Notes: generated by a model from the letters alone, not told the origin. Positions 1 to 8,410 are shown, numbered from the stretch's first letter. The stretch: DNA of 64,000 nt from Pseudomonadota bacterium (GCA_023451735.1 JAEXYH010000092.1:1-64000), one strand, 5' to 3'. Program-made: numbers and translations.

Positions 1-122
1 TCGATAACGACGTTACGACCCTTCGGGCCGAGGGTTACCTGCACTGCGTCAGCGAGGATGTCGACGCCGCGCAGCATCTTTTCGCGCGCAGAGCGGCCGA
101 ATTTTACTTCTTTAGCTGCCAT
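1..122 (-). CDS. groEL: Chaperonin GroEL (60 kDa), N-terminal part
   Basis: This is the large subunit of the GroEL/GroES folding chamber, which refolds cytosolic proteins with ATP. Only the first 40 codons are inside the window; the rest runs off the left edge. The protein starts MAAKEVKFGRSAREKMLRG and reaches LGPKGRNVVI, the conserved apical start and first ATP-binding segment of all GroEL proteins. The ATG complement is at 120-122. It follows groES on the same strand after 57 bases, so the two form the usual groESL operon driven from the CIRCE-controlled promoter upstream of groES. Rhizobia often carry several groESL copies; the CIRCE element suggests this is a HrcA-controlled one. Confidence 0.97.
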   Translation of the reverse strand, partial: MAAKEVKFGRSAREKMLRGVDILADAVQVTLGPKGRNVVI

Positions 123-179
123 TTTGAGAGCTCCTGAATAGAGGTTTCAGCGAATTTACGAAAAAGGCGTTGCCGGCAA

Positions 180-476
180 TCAGCCGATAACGCCCATGAT
201 GTCGGATTCCTTCATGATCAGAAGGTCTTCGCCGTTGAGCTTGACTTCCGTGCCGGACCACTTGCCGAACAGGACGCGGTCGCCGACCTTGACGTCGAGA
301 GCAACGAGTGCGCCCTTGTCGTCGCGTGCGCCGGCGCCGACAGCGATGATTTCGCCTTCAGCCGGCTTTTCCTTGGCGGTGTCCGGAATGATGATGCCGC
401 CCTTGGTCTTTTCTTCAGACTCGACGCGCTTAACGACAACGCGATCGTGCAGGGGGCGGAAAGTTGTGCTTGCCAT
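180..476 (-). CDS. groES: Co-chaperonin GroES (10 kDa)
   Basis: GroES forms the seven-membered lid of the GroEL chamber. The protein has 98 residues, the normal bacterial length, starting MASTTFRPLHDRVVVKRV. It contains the mobile loop (EEKTKGGIIIPDTAKEKP, about residues 21-38) that contacts GroEL, and the conserved VGDRVLFGKWSGTEVK strand. It is the first gene of a groES-groEL operon on the minus strand. A perfect CIRCE element lies 60 bases upstream of its start, with a good vegetative or heat-shock promoter overlapping it, so HrcA repression is expected. Confidence 0.98.
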   Translation of the reverse strand: MASTTFRPLHDRVVVKRVESEEKTKGGIIIPDTAKEKPAEGEIIAVGAGARDDKGALVALDVKVGDRVLFGKWSGTEVKLNGEDLLIMKESDIMGVIG

Positions 477-535
477 TGTCTAATCCCTCGATCAAATGAC
501 ATGGACAGGTCTTGAATAAGACCCGCGGATCTCGT

Positions 536-562
536 TTAGCACTCCTCTAAGGTGAGTGCTAA
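536..562 (-). promoter_or_regulatory. CIRCE operator (HrcA site) of groESL
   Basis: A perfect inverted repeat TTAGCACTC-N9-GAGTGCTAA sits at 536-562. This is the exact consensus of CIRCE, the operator of the HrcA heat-shock repressor. It lies between the likely promoter and groES, 8 bases downstream of the -10 box, so bound HrcA would cover the transcription start. Confidence 0.97.
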
Positions 563-570
563 CCGGCCCC

Positions 571-599
571 GAGATAAGGGTGGCCATGAGGCGAGTCAA
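571..599 (-). promoter_or_regulatory. Promoter of groESL
   Basis: On the minus strand TTGACT (594-599) and TATCTC (571-576) are separated by 17 bases. The same stretch also resembles the alphaproteobacterial RpoH pattern CTTG-N17-CCTTAT, so either the vegetative factor or RpoH could use it. The CIRCE operator follows immediately. Inferred from sequence only. Confidence 0.65.
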
Positions 600-817
600 G
601 AACGGGCTCGAAAATTTCGTTGCCGCTCTGCAGCATGACGCCGAACAGGATTAACGGCCTCGATGTCCCGACCTCCCTTATTTAGGTGTGGCGGCTTTTG
701 CCAAGCGAGTTTGGCCTCAGCATGGCAGCGGCATGACAGGAACCGTCATACAGCCTTAACATGACATTTTTACAGAAGCGCATTGCATACGGAGTCGGCG
801 AGGGAAGGTCATCTGGG

Positions 818-950
818 TACCCCCTCTGGCCTACCGGACATCTTCCCCACAAGGGGGAGAAGACCCGCGGCAACCACTTCGGTTCATTGAGCCTCGTTGA
901 TGCGGCCGGGTTAAGTCCTCCCCCTTGTGGTGAGGGTGGTGAGGGGTCTT
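818..950. repeat. RIME-like interspersed palindromic repeat
   Basis: The segment has two inverted arms: TCTTCCCCACAAGGGGGAGA at 841-860 and CCTCCCCCTTGTGGTGAGGG at 917-936. Each arm contains the CCCCACAAGGGGG / CCCCCTTGTGG core. The lead-in with CCCCTCTGGCCTACCGGACA (about 821-840) is what I recall from dispersed intergenic elements of Rhizobium and Agrobacterium (RIME type). It ends just before the chrA ribosome binding site, so it lies in or next to the chrA leader and could fold into a long stem-loop. Only one copy is visible in this window. Confidence 0.65.
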
Positions 951-992
951 AATGCTGGCGCAATCGTCGCCGAGGTGGAGGAAAACGAGCAC

Positions 993-2324
993 ATGGCGGC
1001 AATCGATGGGGTGGCGAAATCGGATGATACAAGCCCCAAACTCTCCGAACTTACCTCCGTCTTCGCCCGCATCGGCGCCTTGAGTTTCGGCGGCCCGGCG
1101 GCCCAGATTGCGATGATGCATCGCACCGTGGTGGAAGAGAAGCGCTGGCTTTCCGAGGAGCGGTTTCTCCACGCGCTGAACTTCTGCATGCTGTTGCCCG
1201 GCCCAGAGGCCCAGCAACTGGCCACCTATATAGGCTGGCTGACCCACGGCACCCGCGGCGGTATCATTTCCGGGCTTCTGTTCGTGCTGCCGGGCTTTGT
1301 CGTCATCACGGCGCTTTCGACGGCTTACGTCCTCTACCAGGAGACGACATGGCTCGCGGGCCTGTTCTTCGGCCTCAAGGCTGCGGTTCTGGCGATCGTC
1401 GTCGAAGCCGTCATCCGGCTGGCGAAAAAGACGCTGAAGTCCGGTTTCCTCTGTCTTGTGGCGGTCACGGCCTTCGTTGCGCTGTTCTTTTTCGGCGTGC
1501 CGTTTCCGGTCGTGGTGCTGACAGCGGCGCTGGCCGGCTTTCTCAATTCCCGGCGTGCTGACACTCAACCCGCCAGGGTCGATCTCTCCGATCTCCCGGC
1601 ACGACCGCCTGCGGGGAGGGTGATCGCCACCCTCTTCGGCTGGATCCTCGTCTGGCAATTGCCGCTCGCAATCCTCTGGGCAGTATCCGCACCGGAAGGG
1701 CTGATGGGCCTTTTCGCCTTCTTCTCGAAAATGGCGCTTGTCACCTTCGGCGGTGCGTATGCAGTTCTCGCCTATGTGGCGCAGGTCGGCGTCGAGCAAT
1801 ATGGCTGGCTGAAACCCGGCGAAATGCTGGACGGACTGGCGCTGGCCGAAACCACGCCGGGGCCGCTGGTCCTCGTGCTCTCCTTCGTCGGCTTCCTCAC
1901 CGGTTTTCGCGAAGCTTTTGGTATCCTTGGTGGCATCGCCGGCGCTTTGCTCGTCGCTTGGGCGACTTTCGTGCCGAGCTTCGTCTTCATCTTTGCCGGT
2001 GCGCCTTATATCGAGCGGCTGCGCGGCAATCGGGCGCTTTCAGGTGCGCTTTCGGCGATCACGGCGGCCGTCGTCGGTGTCATCCTCAATCTCGCCATCT
2101 GGTTCGGCCTGCATGTACTCTTCGGCGAGGTGCGTCGGCTCGAACTCGCGCCGACGATCGGCCTCGATCTTGCGTTGCCGGTCTGGTCGAGCCTCGACCC
2201 GGTCGCGCTGGTCTTCTTCCTGGGTTCGGCCTTTCTGCTGTTCCGCCTGAAGCTCGGCATGGTTGCCGTCCTCGGCCTGTGTGCGGGGGCCGGTCTGGTG
2301 ATCCGGCTGCTTGCGCTCTTGTAA
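993..2324 (+). CDS. chrA: Chromate transporter, CHR family (long chain)
   Basis: An inner-membrane protein of the CHR family, whose characterised members export chromate and confer resistance. It is 443 residues with two homologous halves. Each half opens with the CHR signature, ALSFGGPAAQIAMMHRT with EKRWL near residues 30-55 and LVTFGGAYAVLAYVA with GWL near residues 250-275. About ten hydrophobic segments follow this two-half pattern. The start at 993 is chosen because GGAGG lies at 977-981; a longer frame from 927 would begin inside the upstream repeat. It appears to be a single-gene unit. Whether it really moves chromate is inferred from family membership; no chrB regulator is nearby. 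Confidence 0.9.
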   Translation: MAAIDGVAKSDDTSPKLSELTSVFARIGALSFGGPAAQIAMMHRTVVEEKRWLSEERFLHALNFCMLLPGPEAQQLATYIGWLTHGTRGGIISGLLFVLPGFVVITALSTAYVLYQETTWLAGLFFGLKAAVLAIVVEAVIRLAKKTLKSGFLCLVAVTAFVALFFFGVPFPVVVLTAALAGFLNSRRADTQPARVDLSDLPARPPAGRVIATLFGWILVWQLPLAILWAVSAPEGLMGLFAFFSKMALVTFGGAYAVLAYVAQVGVEQYGWLKPGEMLDGLALAETTPGPLVLVLSFVGFLTGFREAFGILGGIAGALLVAWATFVPSFVFIFAGAPYIERLRGNRALSGALSAITAAVVGVILNLAIWFGLHVLFGEVRRLELAPTIGLDLALPVWSSLDPVALVFFLGSAFLLFRLKLGMVAVLGLCAGAGLVIRLLALL

Positions 2325-2437
2325 CGGCCGCATGAAATATCCCGCACTGCACGCAAATCTCCTTGCCATGACGGCCACGCTTTGCGACATCAGCGCGAGA
2401 TATGAAGGCCAGACATGGCAGAAGGTGATTGACAGGC

Positions 2438-3286
2438 ATGGCAAAGCGCATCCAGAATCTGAGTGAAGTCATCGGCGGCTATGATGTGGTTCTGTCTGAT
2501 GTCTGGGGCGTGGTGCATAATGGCGTTGCCGCTTTCCCTCATTCCTGTCAGGCGCTTGCCGCAGCCCGCAAAGCCGGCGCGACCGTTGTCCTCATCACCA
2601 ACTCTCCGCGCCCGGCCCCCGGCGTCATCGAGCAGCTGAAGGCGCTCGGCGTCGAAGACGGCACCTATGATCGCATCGTCACCTCTGGCGACGTGACCCG
2701 CCACCTGATCGCCGAAGGCCCGAAAAAGGTCTTTCTGCTCGGTCCCGAGCGCGACATGCCGCTGTTCGACGGGTTGGATGTCGAGGTCGTTTCGGCAGAA
2801 GAAGCCGAAGCCATCGTCTGCACCGGCTTTTTCGACGACGAGAAGGAAGTGCCGGAAGACTATACCGACATGCTGACCGCCTGGGTGAAGCGTGACGTGC
2901 CGTTCATCTGTGCCAATCCGGATCTGGTCGTCGAGCGCGGCCACAAGATCATTCCATGCGCCGGTGCCGTTGCCGCCTATTACGAACAGTTGGGTGGCAA
3001 GACCCGCATTGCAGGCAAGCCGCATTTTCCGATCTACGACGCGTCTCTCGCAGCCGCCCGCGAAGCCCGCGGTGATTTCGACAAGGCGAAAGTTCTCGCT
3101 ATCGGCGACGGCATGCCGACCGACGTGCGCGGCGCGCTTTCACAAGGTCTCGACCTGCTTTATATCAGCGCCGGTATCCATGTGGCGGAATATACCGTCA
3201 ACGGTGAGACTGATGAGGCCATCCTGCAGGCCTGGTTGAAAAGCGAAAATGCCGCCCCGAAATTCTGGATGCCCAGACTGGCCTGA
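2438..3286 (+). CDS. HAD-superfamily class IIA phosphatase (TIGR01459 type)
   Basis: A 282-residue hydrolase of the haloacid dehalogenase superfamily, subclass IIA (NagD-like fold). The nucleophile motif is VVLSDVWGVVHNG (about residues 16-28). The second motif is VVLITNSPRP with the conserved Thr/Ser, and the C-terminal motif LAIGDGMPTDVRGA supplies the Mg-binding Asp residues. The family TIGR01459 is confined to alphaproteobacteria and its substrate is not established; a sugar or nucleotide phosphate is likely. The ATG at 2438 is preferred over an upstream TTG because GAAGGTG lies at 2421-2427. ribF follows after 41 bases on the same strand, so the two may be co-transcribed. Confidence 0.85.
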   Translation: MAKRIQNLSEVIGGYDVVLSDVWGVVHNGVAAFPHSCQALAAARKAGATVVLITNSPRPAPGVIEQLKALGVEDGTYDRIVTSGDVTRHLIAEGPKKVFLLGPERDMPLFDGLDVEVVSAEEAEAIVCTGFFDDEKEVPEDYTDMLTAWVKRDVPFICANPDLVVERGHKIIPCAGAVAAYYEQLGGKTRIAGKPHFPIYDASLAAAREARGDFDKAKVLAIGDGMPTDVRGALSQGLDLLYISAGIHVAEYTVNGETDEAILQAWLKSENAAPKFWMPRLA

Positions 3287-3327
3287 CCGGTCTTCCAAAG
3301 TCGAATAGCCTGATCCGGACCTGTCCC

Positions 3328-4332
3328 ATGACTGTATTCCATCGCAACGAGAAGAAGGATCCTCTGCCCGAGGCACTTAAGGGTGGGGTGGTCGCGATCG
3401 GTAATTTCGACGGTGTGCATCGCGGCCATCGCAGTGTTCTCGAACGGGCGCTTGCGCTGGCAGAAGAGCGCGGCGTACCGGCGCTGGTCCTGACTTTCGA
3501 GCCGCATCCGCGCACCGTCTTCAAGCCGGACCAGCCGGTTTTCCGGCTCACCCCGGCGCCGCTGAAGGCCAGGCTGCTGGAGGCGATGGGGTTTCGTTCG
3601 GTGATCGAATACCCGTTCGACCGTGACTTTGCCGGTCGCTCGGCGGAGGATTTTATCCAGTCTATTCTGGTCGACTGGCTGGGTGCGAGTGCTGTGGTCA
3701 CCGGCTTCGATTTCCATTTCGGCAAGGGCCGCGAAGGCGGTCCGGCCTTCCTGATGGAAGCCGGCGAACGTCATGGTTTCACCGTCTCGCTGGTAGATGC
3801 ATTCCGCGATGAAAGCGCCGAGGTGATTTCCTCAAGTCGTATCCGCAGCCTGCTTGGCGCAGGTGATGTCAGCCATGCCGCAGGCCTGCTCGGTTACCGT
3901 TACACTGTCGAAGCCGAAGTGATTGACGGCGAAAAGCTTGGTCGCCAGCTGGGTTTCCCAACCGCCAACATGCGGCTGGCGCCGGAAGCGGAACTGAAGC
4001 CCGGTATCTACGCCGTCCGCTTCCGCCGTCCAGACGGCACGCTTTATGACGGTGTTGCCAGCTACGGCCGCCGGCCGACGGTTACCGATAATGGTGCGCC
4101 GCTCCTGGAGACCTACGTCTTCGACTTTTCCGGTTCGCTTTATGGCGAGATCTGCGCCGTATCCTTTTTCGGCCATCTGCGCGACGAACTGAAATTCGAC
4201 GGGCTTGAGCCGCTGGTCGCTCAGATCAGACGCGACGAGGAAGAGGCGAGGGCGCTGCTGTCAGGCGTCCAGCCGATCAGTGAGGTGGATGCGAAGATCG
4301 CCTTCGCTTCGAGTACGGAAAGTGAAGGATAG
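3328..4332 (+). CDS. ribF: Bifunctional riboflavin kinase / FMN adenylyltransferase
   Basis: RibF makes FMN from riboflavin and then FAD from FMN. It is 334 residues, close to the usual 310-330. The N-terminal FAD synthetase domain carries GNFDGVHRGHRSVL (about residues 26-39, the nucleotidyltransferase HxGH-like motif) and the later SSSRIRSLLGAG segment. The C-terminal flavokinase domain starts near residue 190 with GRQLGFPTANM and the conserved GIYAV strand. It ends with TAG at 4330-4332, four bases before the BrnA-like gene, so the two are probably one transcript. Confidence 0.96.
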   Translation: MTVFHRNEKKDPLPEALKGGVVAIGNFDGVHRGHRSVLERALALAEERGVPALVLTFEPHPRTVFKPDQPVFRLTPAPLKARLLEAMGFRSVIEYPFDRDFAGRSAEDFIQSILVDWLGASAVVTGFDFHFGKGREGGPAFLMEAGERHGFTVSLVDAFRDESAEVISSSRIRSLLGAGDVSHAAGLLGYRYTVEAEVIDGEKLGRQLGFPTANMRLAPEAELKPGIYAVRFRRPDGTLYDGVASYGRRPTVTDNGAPLLETYVFDFSGSLYGEICAVSFFGHLRDELKFDGLEPLVAQIRRDEEEARALLSGVQPISEVDAKIAFASSTESEG

Positions 4333-4336
4333 GATC

Positions 4337-4576
4337 ATGGCAACGACCCCACGTCGCCCCGCAAACCCGATGGATGCCGCCGAAGCCCTGTTCAAGCCGG
4401 CAAAGAAACCGGCGGCGGCACCTGTTGAAAAGCGCGCACTGCCGGAGGTGAAGGAGCTTGTCTCGATCAAGCTCGATACCGCCGTGATCGAATATTTTCA
4501 GGAAGACGGTCCCGGCTGGCAGGACCGCATCAATGATGCGCTGCGGGGTGTGATGGCGGAAAATCCGAAGGGTTGA
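4337..4576 (+). CDS. Orphan BrnA-family antitoxin-like protein
   Basis: A 79-residue basic, proline- and alanine-rich protein. Its C-terminal half (VSIKLDTAVIEYFQEDG, then GPGWQDRINDALRGVM) matches the BrnA antitoxin pattern: a strand followed by the GPGWQxRIN helix of a ribbon-helix-helix DNA-binding domain. In a BrnTA module the toxin brnT comes just before brnA, but here the gene before it is ribF, so no cognate toxin is present. ATG at 4337 follows AGGAT after the ribF stop. It may be a domesticated regulator expressed with ribF. The family call rests on this motif. Confidence 0.75.
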   Translation: MATTPRRPANPMDAAEALFKPAKKPAAAPVEKRALPEVKELVSIKLDTAVIEYFQEDGPGWQDRINDALRGVMAENPKG

Positions 4577-4587
4577 TCGCGGGCCTC

Positions 4588-4785
4588 TCAGAGGCGCTTG
4601 TCCGAACCTGCATCCTTCAGGATCGCGTTGGCAGTATGCCGGCTCAAAAGATGGCGCGGAAGCAATATGATCTTTCCAGTTTCACGCGAGCGCCATTTTT
4701 CGTGTGAGCCTTTCGCGTTGGTCAGATATTCATAGCCGAGTTCAGAAATGATGGTGCGGACGGTTTTGTAAAAACCATCGACCAT
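4588..4785 (-). CDS. hicA: HicA-type toxin
   Basis: HicA toxins are small double-stranded RNA-binding-fold ribonucleases that cleave mRNA. The protein has 65 residues, starting MVDGFYKTVRTIISELGY. It carries the AKGSHEKWR motif with the catalytic histidine (about residue 25) and the LLPRHLLSRHTANAILKDAG C-terminus typical of the family. Its ATG shares one base with the TGA of the upstream hicB gene, showing translational coupling. The gene looks intact. It ends 11 bases from the stop of the convergent BrnA-like gene. Confidence 0.85.
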   Translation of the reverse strand: MVDGFYKTVRTIISELGYEYLTNAKGSHEKWRSRETGKIILLPRHLLSRHTANAILKDAGSDKRL

Positions 4786-5036
4786 CAGGCTGCAGCCGGA
4801 ATGTTGGCAGGTCTTTCCCAAAGGATTGCGGGAATGAGATCCCTGATCGGTGTATCCGCCAAATCCGATGCCGACATGTGATTGGCAACGATGAGATCGA
4901 TCGCCGCGTCAAATAGTACGTCCTCGAAAGCATCTACGGTCGGAGCTTCGATATGGAGGCCATCGATATCGCTCTCGGAATAAAAGACCTTGGCCTCTTC
5001 ATCCCAAACGGCTTTTACGAAAAACGTTCTTTTCAT
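4785..5036 (-). CDS. hicB: HicB-type antitoxin (DUF1902)
   Basis: An 83-residue partner of the HicA toxin. The N-terminal segment FFVKAVWDEEAKVFYSESD followed by DIDGLHIEAPT is the partial RNase-H-like fold of HicB/DUF1902 antitoxins. No C-terminal helix-turn-helix is present, so autoregulation, if any, must use another surface. Start at 5036 (MKRTFF) is chosen because homologues begin a few residues before the VKAVWDEEA strand; the frame stays open further upstream. It precedes hicA with a one-base overlap, the antitoxin-first order found in part of the family. Confidence 0.82.
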   Translation of the reverse strand: MKRTFFVKAVWDEEAKVFYSESDIDGLHIEAPTVDAFEDVLFDAAIDLIVANHMSASDLADTPIRDLIPAILWERPANIPAAA

Positions 5037-5356
5037 AACCACGACCCAAACCTGTTCTGGTACAGTCGCAACAAGAATATACGACGTCACGTCAGTCAGG
5101 CAATCATGTCGTCTCACCAATCTGATTTCCCCCTTCCTTTCCGTCCCAAAACGCCTTAATAACCGCGTCCATGACAGATTTCCGGTCGGCCCCGATCATT
5201 GTCGCGATGATCATACGAATTATCGGCCCGGCTTTCCGCGCTGCTTGATGAAGCTGCGGGAAGGTCCGGGATTTCGGCGTTTGAACCGCGCCTCCGCCAC
5301 CGAATTCTCATCCGCATCGCGCCCTTGAGCGGCGCCAGAGACGATTGCCCGATCCC
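5037..5356. other. Intergenic region between hicB and ileS
   Basis: 320 bases between divergent genes. It holds the possible hicBA promoter at its left end. An inverted repeat GATCAT-N7-ATGATC lies near 5197-5215, inside a wider CCGAT/ATCGG pairing. No T-box or other aminoacyl-tRNA-synthetase leader is recognisable, and no clear ileS promoter can be named. Confidence 0.4.
5074..5103 (-). promoter_or_regulatory. Possible hicBA promoter with repeated ACGTC
   Basis: On the minus strand TTGCCT (5098-5103) and TATTCT (5074-5079) are 18 bases apart, 38 bases upstream of the hicB start. The spacer holds two adjacent ACGTC copies, one in a GACGTC palindrome, which could be an operator. Pattern match only. 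Confidence 0.4.
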
Positions 5357-8275
5357 ATGACAAATACGACCGATACAGCCGAAAAGCTCGACTATTCGAA
5401 AACCCTCTATCTGCCCGAGACCGAATTCCCCATGCGCGCCGGCCTGCCGCAGAAGGAGCCGGAAACCGTTGCGCGCTGGCGCGAGATGGACCTCTACAAG
5501 AAGCTGCGCGCTTCCGCCGCCGGCCGCGAAAAATTCGTGCTACACGATGGCCCTCCTTACGCCAACGGCAACATCCATATCGGCCACGCGCTGAACAAGA
5601 TCCTGAAAGACGTCATCACCCGCTCGTTCCAGATGCGCGGCTATGACAGTAACTACGTTCCAGGCTGGGATTGCCACGGCCTGCCGATCGAATGGAAGAT
5701 CGAGGAAGAGAACTACCGCGCCAAGGGCAAGGCCAAGCCCGACCTGAAGCAGCCGGACGCGATGATCGAATTCCGCAAGGAATGCCGCGCTTACGCCGAA
5801 AAGTGGATCAAGATCCAGGCGGAAGAGTTCAAGCGCCTCGGCATCGTCGGCGATTTCGACAATCCGTATCTGACGATGAACTTTCATGCCGAAAGCCGCA
5901 TCGCCGGTGAACTGCTGAAAATCGCCATGAGCGGCCAGCTTTATCGCGGGTCGAAGCCGATCATGTGGTCGGTGGTTGAGCGCACGGCGCTGGCGGAAGC
6001 GGAAGTCGAATATCACGACTACGAGAGCGACACGATCTGGGTGAAGTTCCCGGTGGTTGGCGCTGCCGAACTGGCCGACGCTCACGTCGTCATCTGGACG
6101 ACCACCCCGTGGACCATCCCCGGCAACCGTGCTGTCGCCTATTCGCCGAAGGTCGCTTACGGCCTTTACGAAGTGACCGAAGCCGTCAACGATTTCGGTC
6201 CACAACCGGGTGAAAAGCTGATCTTTGCCGATGCGCTGGCCGAAGAATCTGCCGCCAAGGCAAAGCTCACCTTCAAGAAGCTGCGTGACGTCCCGACCGA
6301 AGAGATGGCAGGTTTGATGCTCGCCCACCCCCTCAAGGGTCTCGGCGGCGGCTACGAATTCGCCGTCCCGCTTCTCGCCGGCGATCACGTCACCGATGAT
6401 GCCGGTACCGGTTTTGTCCACACCGCTCCCTCCCACGGCCGCGAAGACTTTGACGCCTGGATGTCCGGCGCCAAGGAAATCGAAGCGCGTGGCATCGATA
6501 CCCGCATCCCGTTCCCGGTCGACGACAGTGGTACCTACACCGCCGACGCCCCCGGTTTCGAGGGCGGTCGTGTCATGGATGACAACGGCAAGAAGGGCGA
6601 TGCCAACGACCGCGTCATCAAGGCGCTGATCGAACGCAACGCGCTGTTTGCCCGCGGTCGCCTGAAGCACCAGTACCCACATTCCTGGCGTTCCAAAAAG
6701 CCGATCATCTTCCGCAACACGCCGCAATGGTTCGTCTATATGGACAAGGACCTGAAGGACGGCACGACGCTGCGCACCCGCGCGCTTTCGGCGATCGACG
6801 ACACCCGTTTTGTACCCGCGGGCGGCCAGAACCGTCTGCGCGCCATGATCGAGCAGCGCCCGGACTGGGTTCTGTCGCGTCAGCGCGCCTGGGGCGTCCC
6901 GATCTGCGTGTTTGCCGATGAGGAAGGCAATGTCCTGCAGGACGAAGAGGTCAACAAGCGCATCCTCGAGGCCTTCGACGCCGAAGGTGCGGATGCCTGG
7001 TTCGCCGAAGGCGCCAAGGATCGCTTCCTCGGCAATGGCCACGACCACGCCAAGTGGACGCAGGTCATGGACATTCTCGATGTCTGGTTCGACTCGGGCT
7101 CGACCCACACGTTCACGCTGGAAGACCGCCCGGACCTGAAATGGCCGGCCGACGTTTATCTGGAAGGCTCCGACCAGCATCGCGGCTGGTTCCATTCCTC
7201 GCTTCTGGAATCGGCTGCCACCCGTGGCCGCGCGCCCTACGACACGGTCGTCACCCATGGTTTCACCATGGATGAGAAGGGCCAGAAGATGTCGAAGTCG
7301 CTCGGCAACGTCGTGTCCCCGCAGGACGTGATGAAGGATGCCGGCGCCGACATCCTGCGTCTCTGGGTCATGACGACGGACTATTGGGAAGACCAGCGTC
7401 TCGGCAAGACGATCATCCAGACCAATGTCGATGCCTATCGCAAGCTGCGCAACACGATCCGCTGGATGCTCGGCACGCTGGCGCATGACGAGGGTGAGGA
7501 AATCGCCTACGCCGAGTTGCCCGAACTCGAAAAGCTTATGCTGCATCGCCTGTTCGAGCTCGATAAGCTCGTACGCGATGGCTATGACGCATTCGAGTTC
7601 AAGAAGATCGCGCGCGCGCTTATCGATTTCGCCAATATCGAACTGTCGGCCTTCTATTTCGACATCCGCAAGGACGCGCTTTATTGCGACGCCCCGTCAA
7701 GCTTGCGCCGCCGCGCATCGCTTGCCGTCATCCGGAAAATCTTCGAATGCACGGTCACATGGCTCGCGCCGATGCTGCCGTTCACCACGGAAGAGGCATG
7801 GCTTTCGCTCAAGCCTGATGCGGTATCTGTTCATCTGGAGCAGTTCCCCGAAGTGCCGGCCGAATGGAAGAACGAAGCCGTTGCGGAAAAATGGACGAAG
7901 ATCCGTAAGGTCCGTTCTGTCGTCACCGGTGCTCTTGAAATCGAGCGCAAGGACAAGCGTATCGGTTCCTCGCTGGAGGCCGCGCCGGTTGTTTACGTTG
8001 CCGATGCCGAGCTTCTGAAGGCGCTGGAAGGCCTCGAATTCGAGGAAACCTGCATCACCTCGGCCATCACGATCACGTCAGGCGAAGGATCGGAAGATGC
8101 CTTCCGTCTGCCGGAAGTGCCCGGCGTATCGGTCGATCCGAAGCTCGCGGAAGGCGTAAAATGCGCCCGTTCGTGGCGGGTCACGACCGATGTCGGTTCC
8201 GATCCGGCATGGCCGGATGTCTCGGCTCGGGATGCGGCGGCACTCACCGAACTCGCCAAGCTTGGCAAGTTGTAA
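5357..8275 (+). CDS. ileS: Isoleucine--tRNA ligase
   Basis: IleRS charges tRNA-Ile in the cytosol and edits misactivated valine. The protein has 972 residues, the normal size for the alphaproteobacterial type. The class I HIGH motif appears as YANGNIHIGHALNKILKD (about residues 67-84) and KMSKS as MDEKGQKMSKSLGN (about residue 640). The editing domain carries VIWTTTPWTIPGN near residue 250. The anticodon-binding region follows after residue 690. The C-terminus lacks the zinc finger found in E. coli, as in other short forms. ATG at 5357 is preferred; an in-frame TTG lies 12 bases upstream and neither has a strong ribosome binding site. Confidence 0.97.
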   Translation: MTNTTDTAEKLDYSKTLYLPETEFPMRAGLPQKEPETVARWREMDLYKKLRASAAGREKFVLHDGPPYANGNIHIGHALNKILKDVITRSFQMRGYDSNYVPGWDCHGLPIEWKIEEENYRAKGKAKPDLKQPDAMIEFRKECRAYAEKWIKIQAEEFKRLGIVGDFDNPYLTMNFHAESRIAGELLKIAMSGQLYRGSKPIMWSVVERTALAEAEVEYHDYESDTIWVKFPVVGAAELADAHVVIWTTTPWTIPGNRAVAYSPKVAYGLYEVTEAVNDFGPQPGEKLIFADALAEESAAKAKLTFKKLRDVPTEEMAGLMLAHPLKGLGGGYEFAVPLLAGDHVTDDAGTGFVHTAPSHGREDFDAWMSGAKEIEARGIDTRIPFPVDDSGTYTADAPGFEGGRVMDDNGKKGDANDRVIKALIERNALFARGRLKHQYPHSWRSKKPIIFRNTPQWFVYMDKDLKDGTTLRTRALSAIDDTRFVPAGGQNRLRAMIEQRPDWVLSRQRAWGVPICVFADEEGNVLQDEEVNKRILEAFDAEGADAWFAEGAKDRFLGNGHDHAKWTQVMDILDVWFDSGSTHTFTLEDRPDLKWPADVYLEGSDQHRGWFHSSLLESAATRGRAPYDTVVTHGFTMDEKGQKMSKSLGNVVSPQDVMKDAGADILRLWVMTTDYWEDQRLGKTIIQTNVDAYRKLRNTIRWMLGTLAHDEGEEIAYAELPELEKLMLHRLFELDKLVRDGYDAFEFKKIARALIDFANIELSAFYFDIRKDALYCDAPSSLRRRASLAVIRKIFECTVTWLAPMLPFTTEEAWLSLKPDAVSVHLEQFPEVPAEWKNEAVAEKWTKIRKVRSVVTGALEIERKDKRIGSSLEAAPVVYVADAELLKALEGLEFEETCITSAITITSGEGSEDAFRLPEVPGVSVDPKLAEGVKCARSWRVTTDVGSDPAWPDVSARDAAALTELAKLGKL

Positions 8276-8289
8276 TGTCATGAACCGTG

Positions 8290-8320
8290 CCGGATGATTG
8301 CGCTTGAGCGCGTCATCCGG
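8290..8320. terminator. Hairpin after ileS
   Basis: CCGGATGA (8290-8297) pairs with TCATCCGG (8313-8320), and the inner TGCGCT/AGCGCG extends the stem to about 13 pairs with one bulge. It lies 15 bases after the ileS stop. The following TATTCCT is a poor U-tract, so it may act as an mRNA-stabilising hairpin rather than a true terminator. Confidence 0.5.
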
Positions 8321-8410
8321 TATTCCTGCCTGAAATTGGCCGGATTTATCCGTCAGGTCGATGGCAATTGTCTATGGGGCGTCAAGGCGGGCGTCTGTGG
8401 TAGGGGTTTG

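Larger units (their letters stand above)
563..992. other. Intergenic region between groES and chrA
   Basis: 430 bases without a convincing gene. The left end holds the groESL promoter. The right part (about 815-950) is a rhizobial interspersed palindromic repeat, listed separately. In between (600-810) there is no recognisable feature. Frames on both strands here are short and continue into the repeat or into antisense of chrA. Confidence 0.5.

Noticed and set aside
5160..5356. Possible T-box or other leader before ileS
   Set aside because: No T-box bulge (TGGN), no specifier stem and no terminator could be seen; T-box ileS leaders are also not expected in alphaproteobacteria.
5540..7546. 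668-codon open frame on the minus strand inside ileS
   Set aside because: It is fully antisense to ileS, which has all family motifs; the frame results from high GC and codon bias and has no ribosome binding site or known family features.
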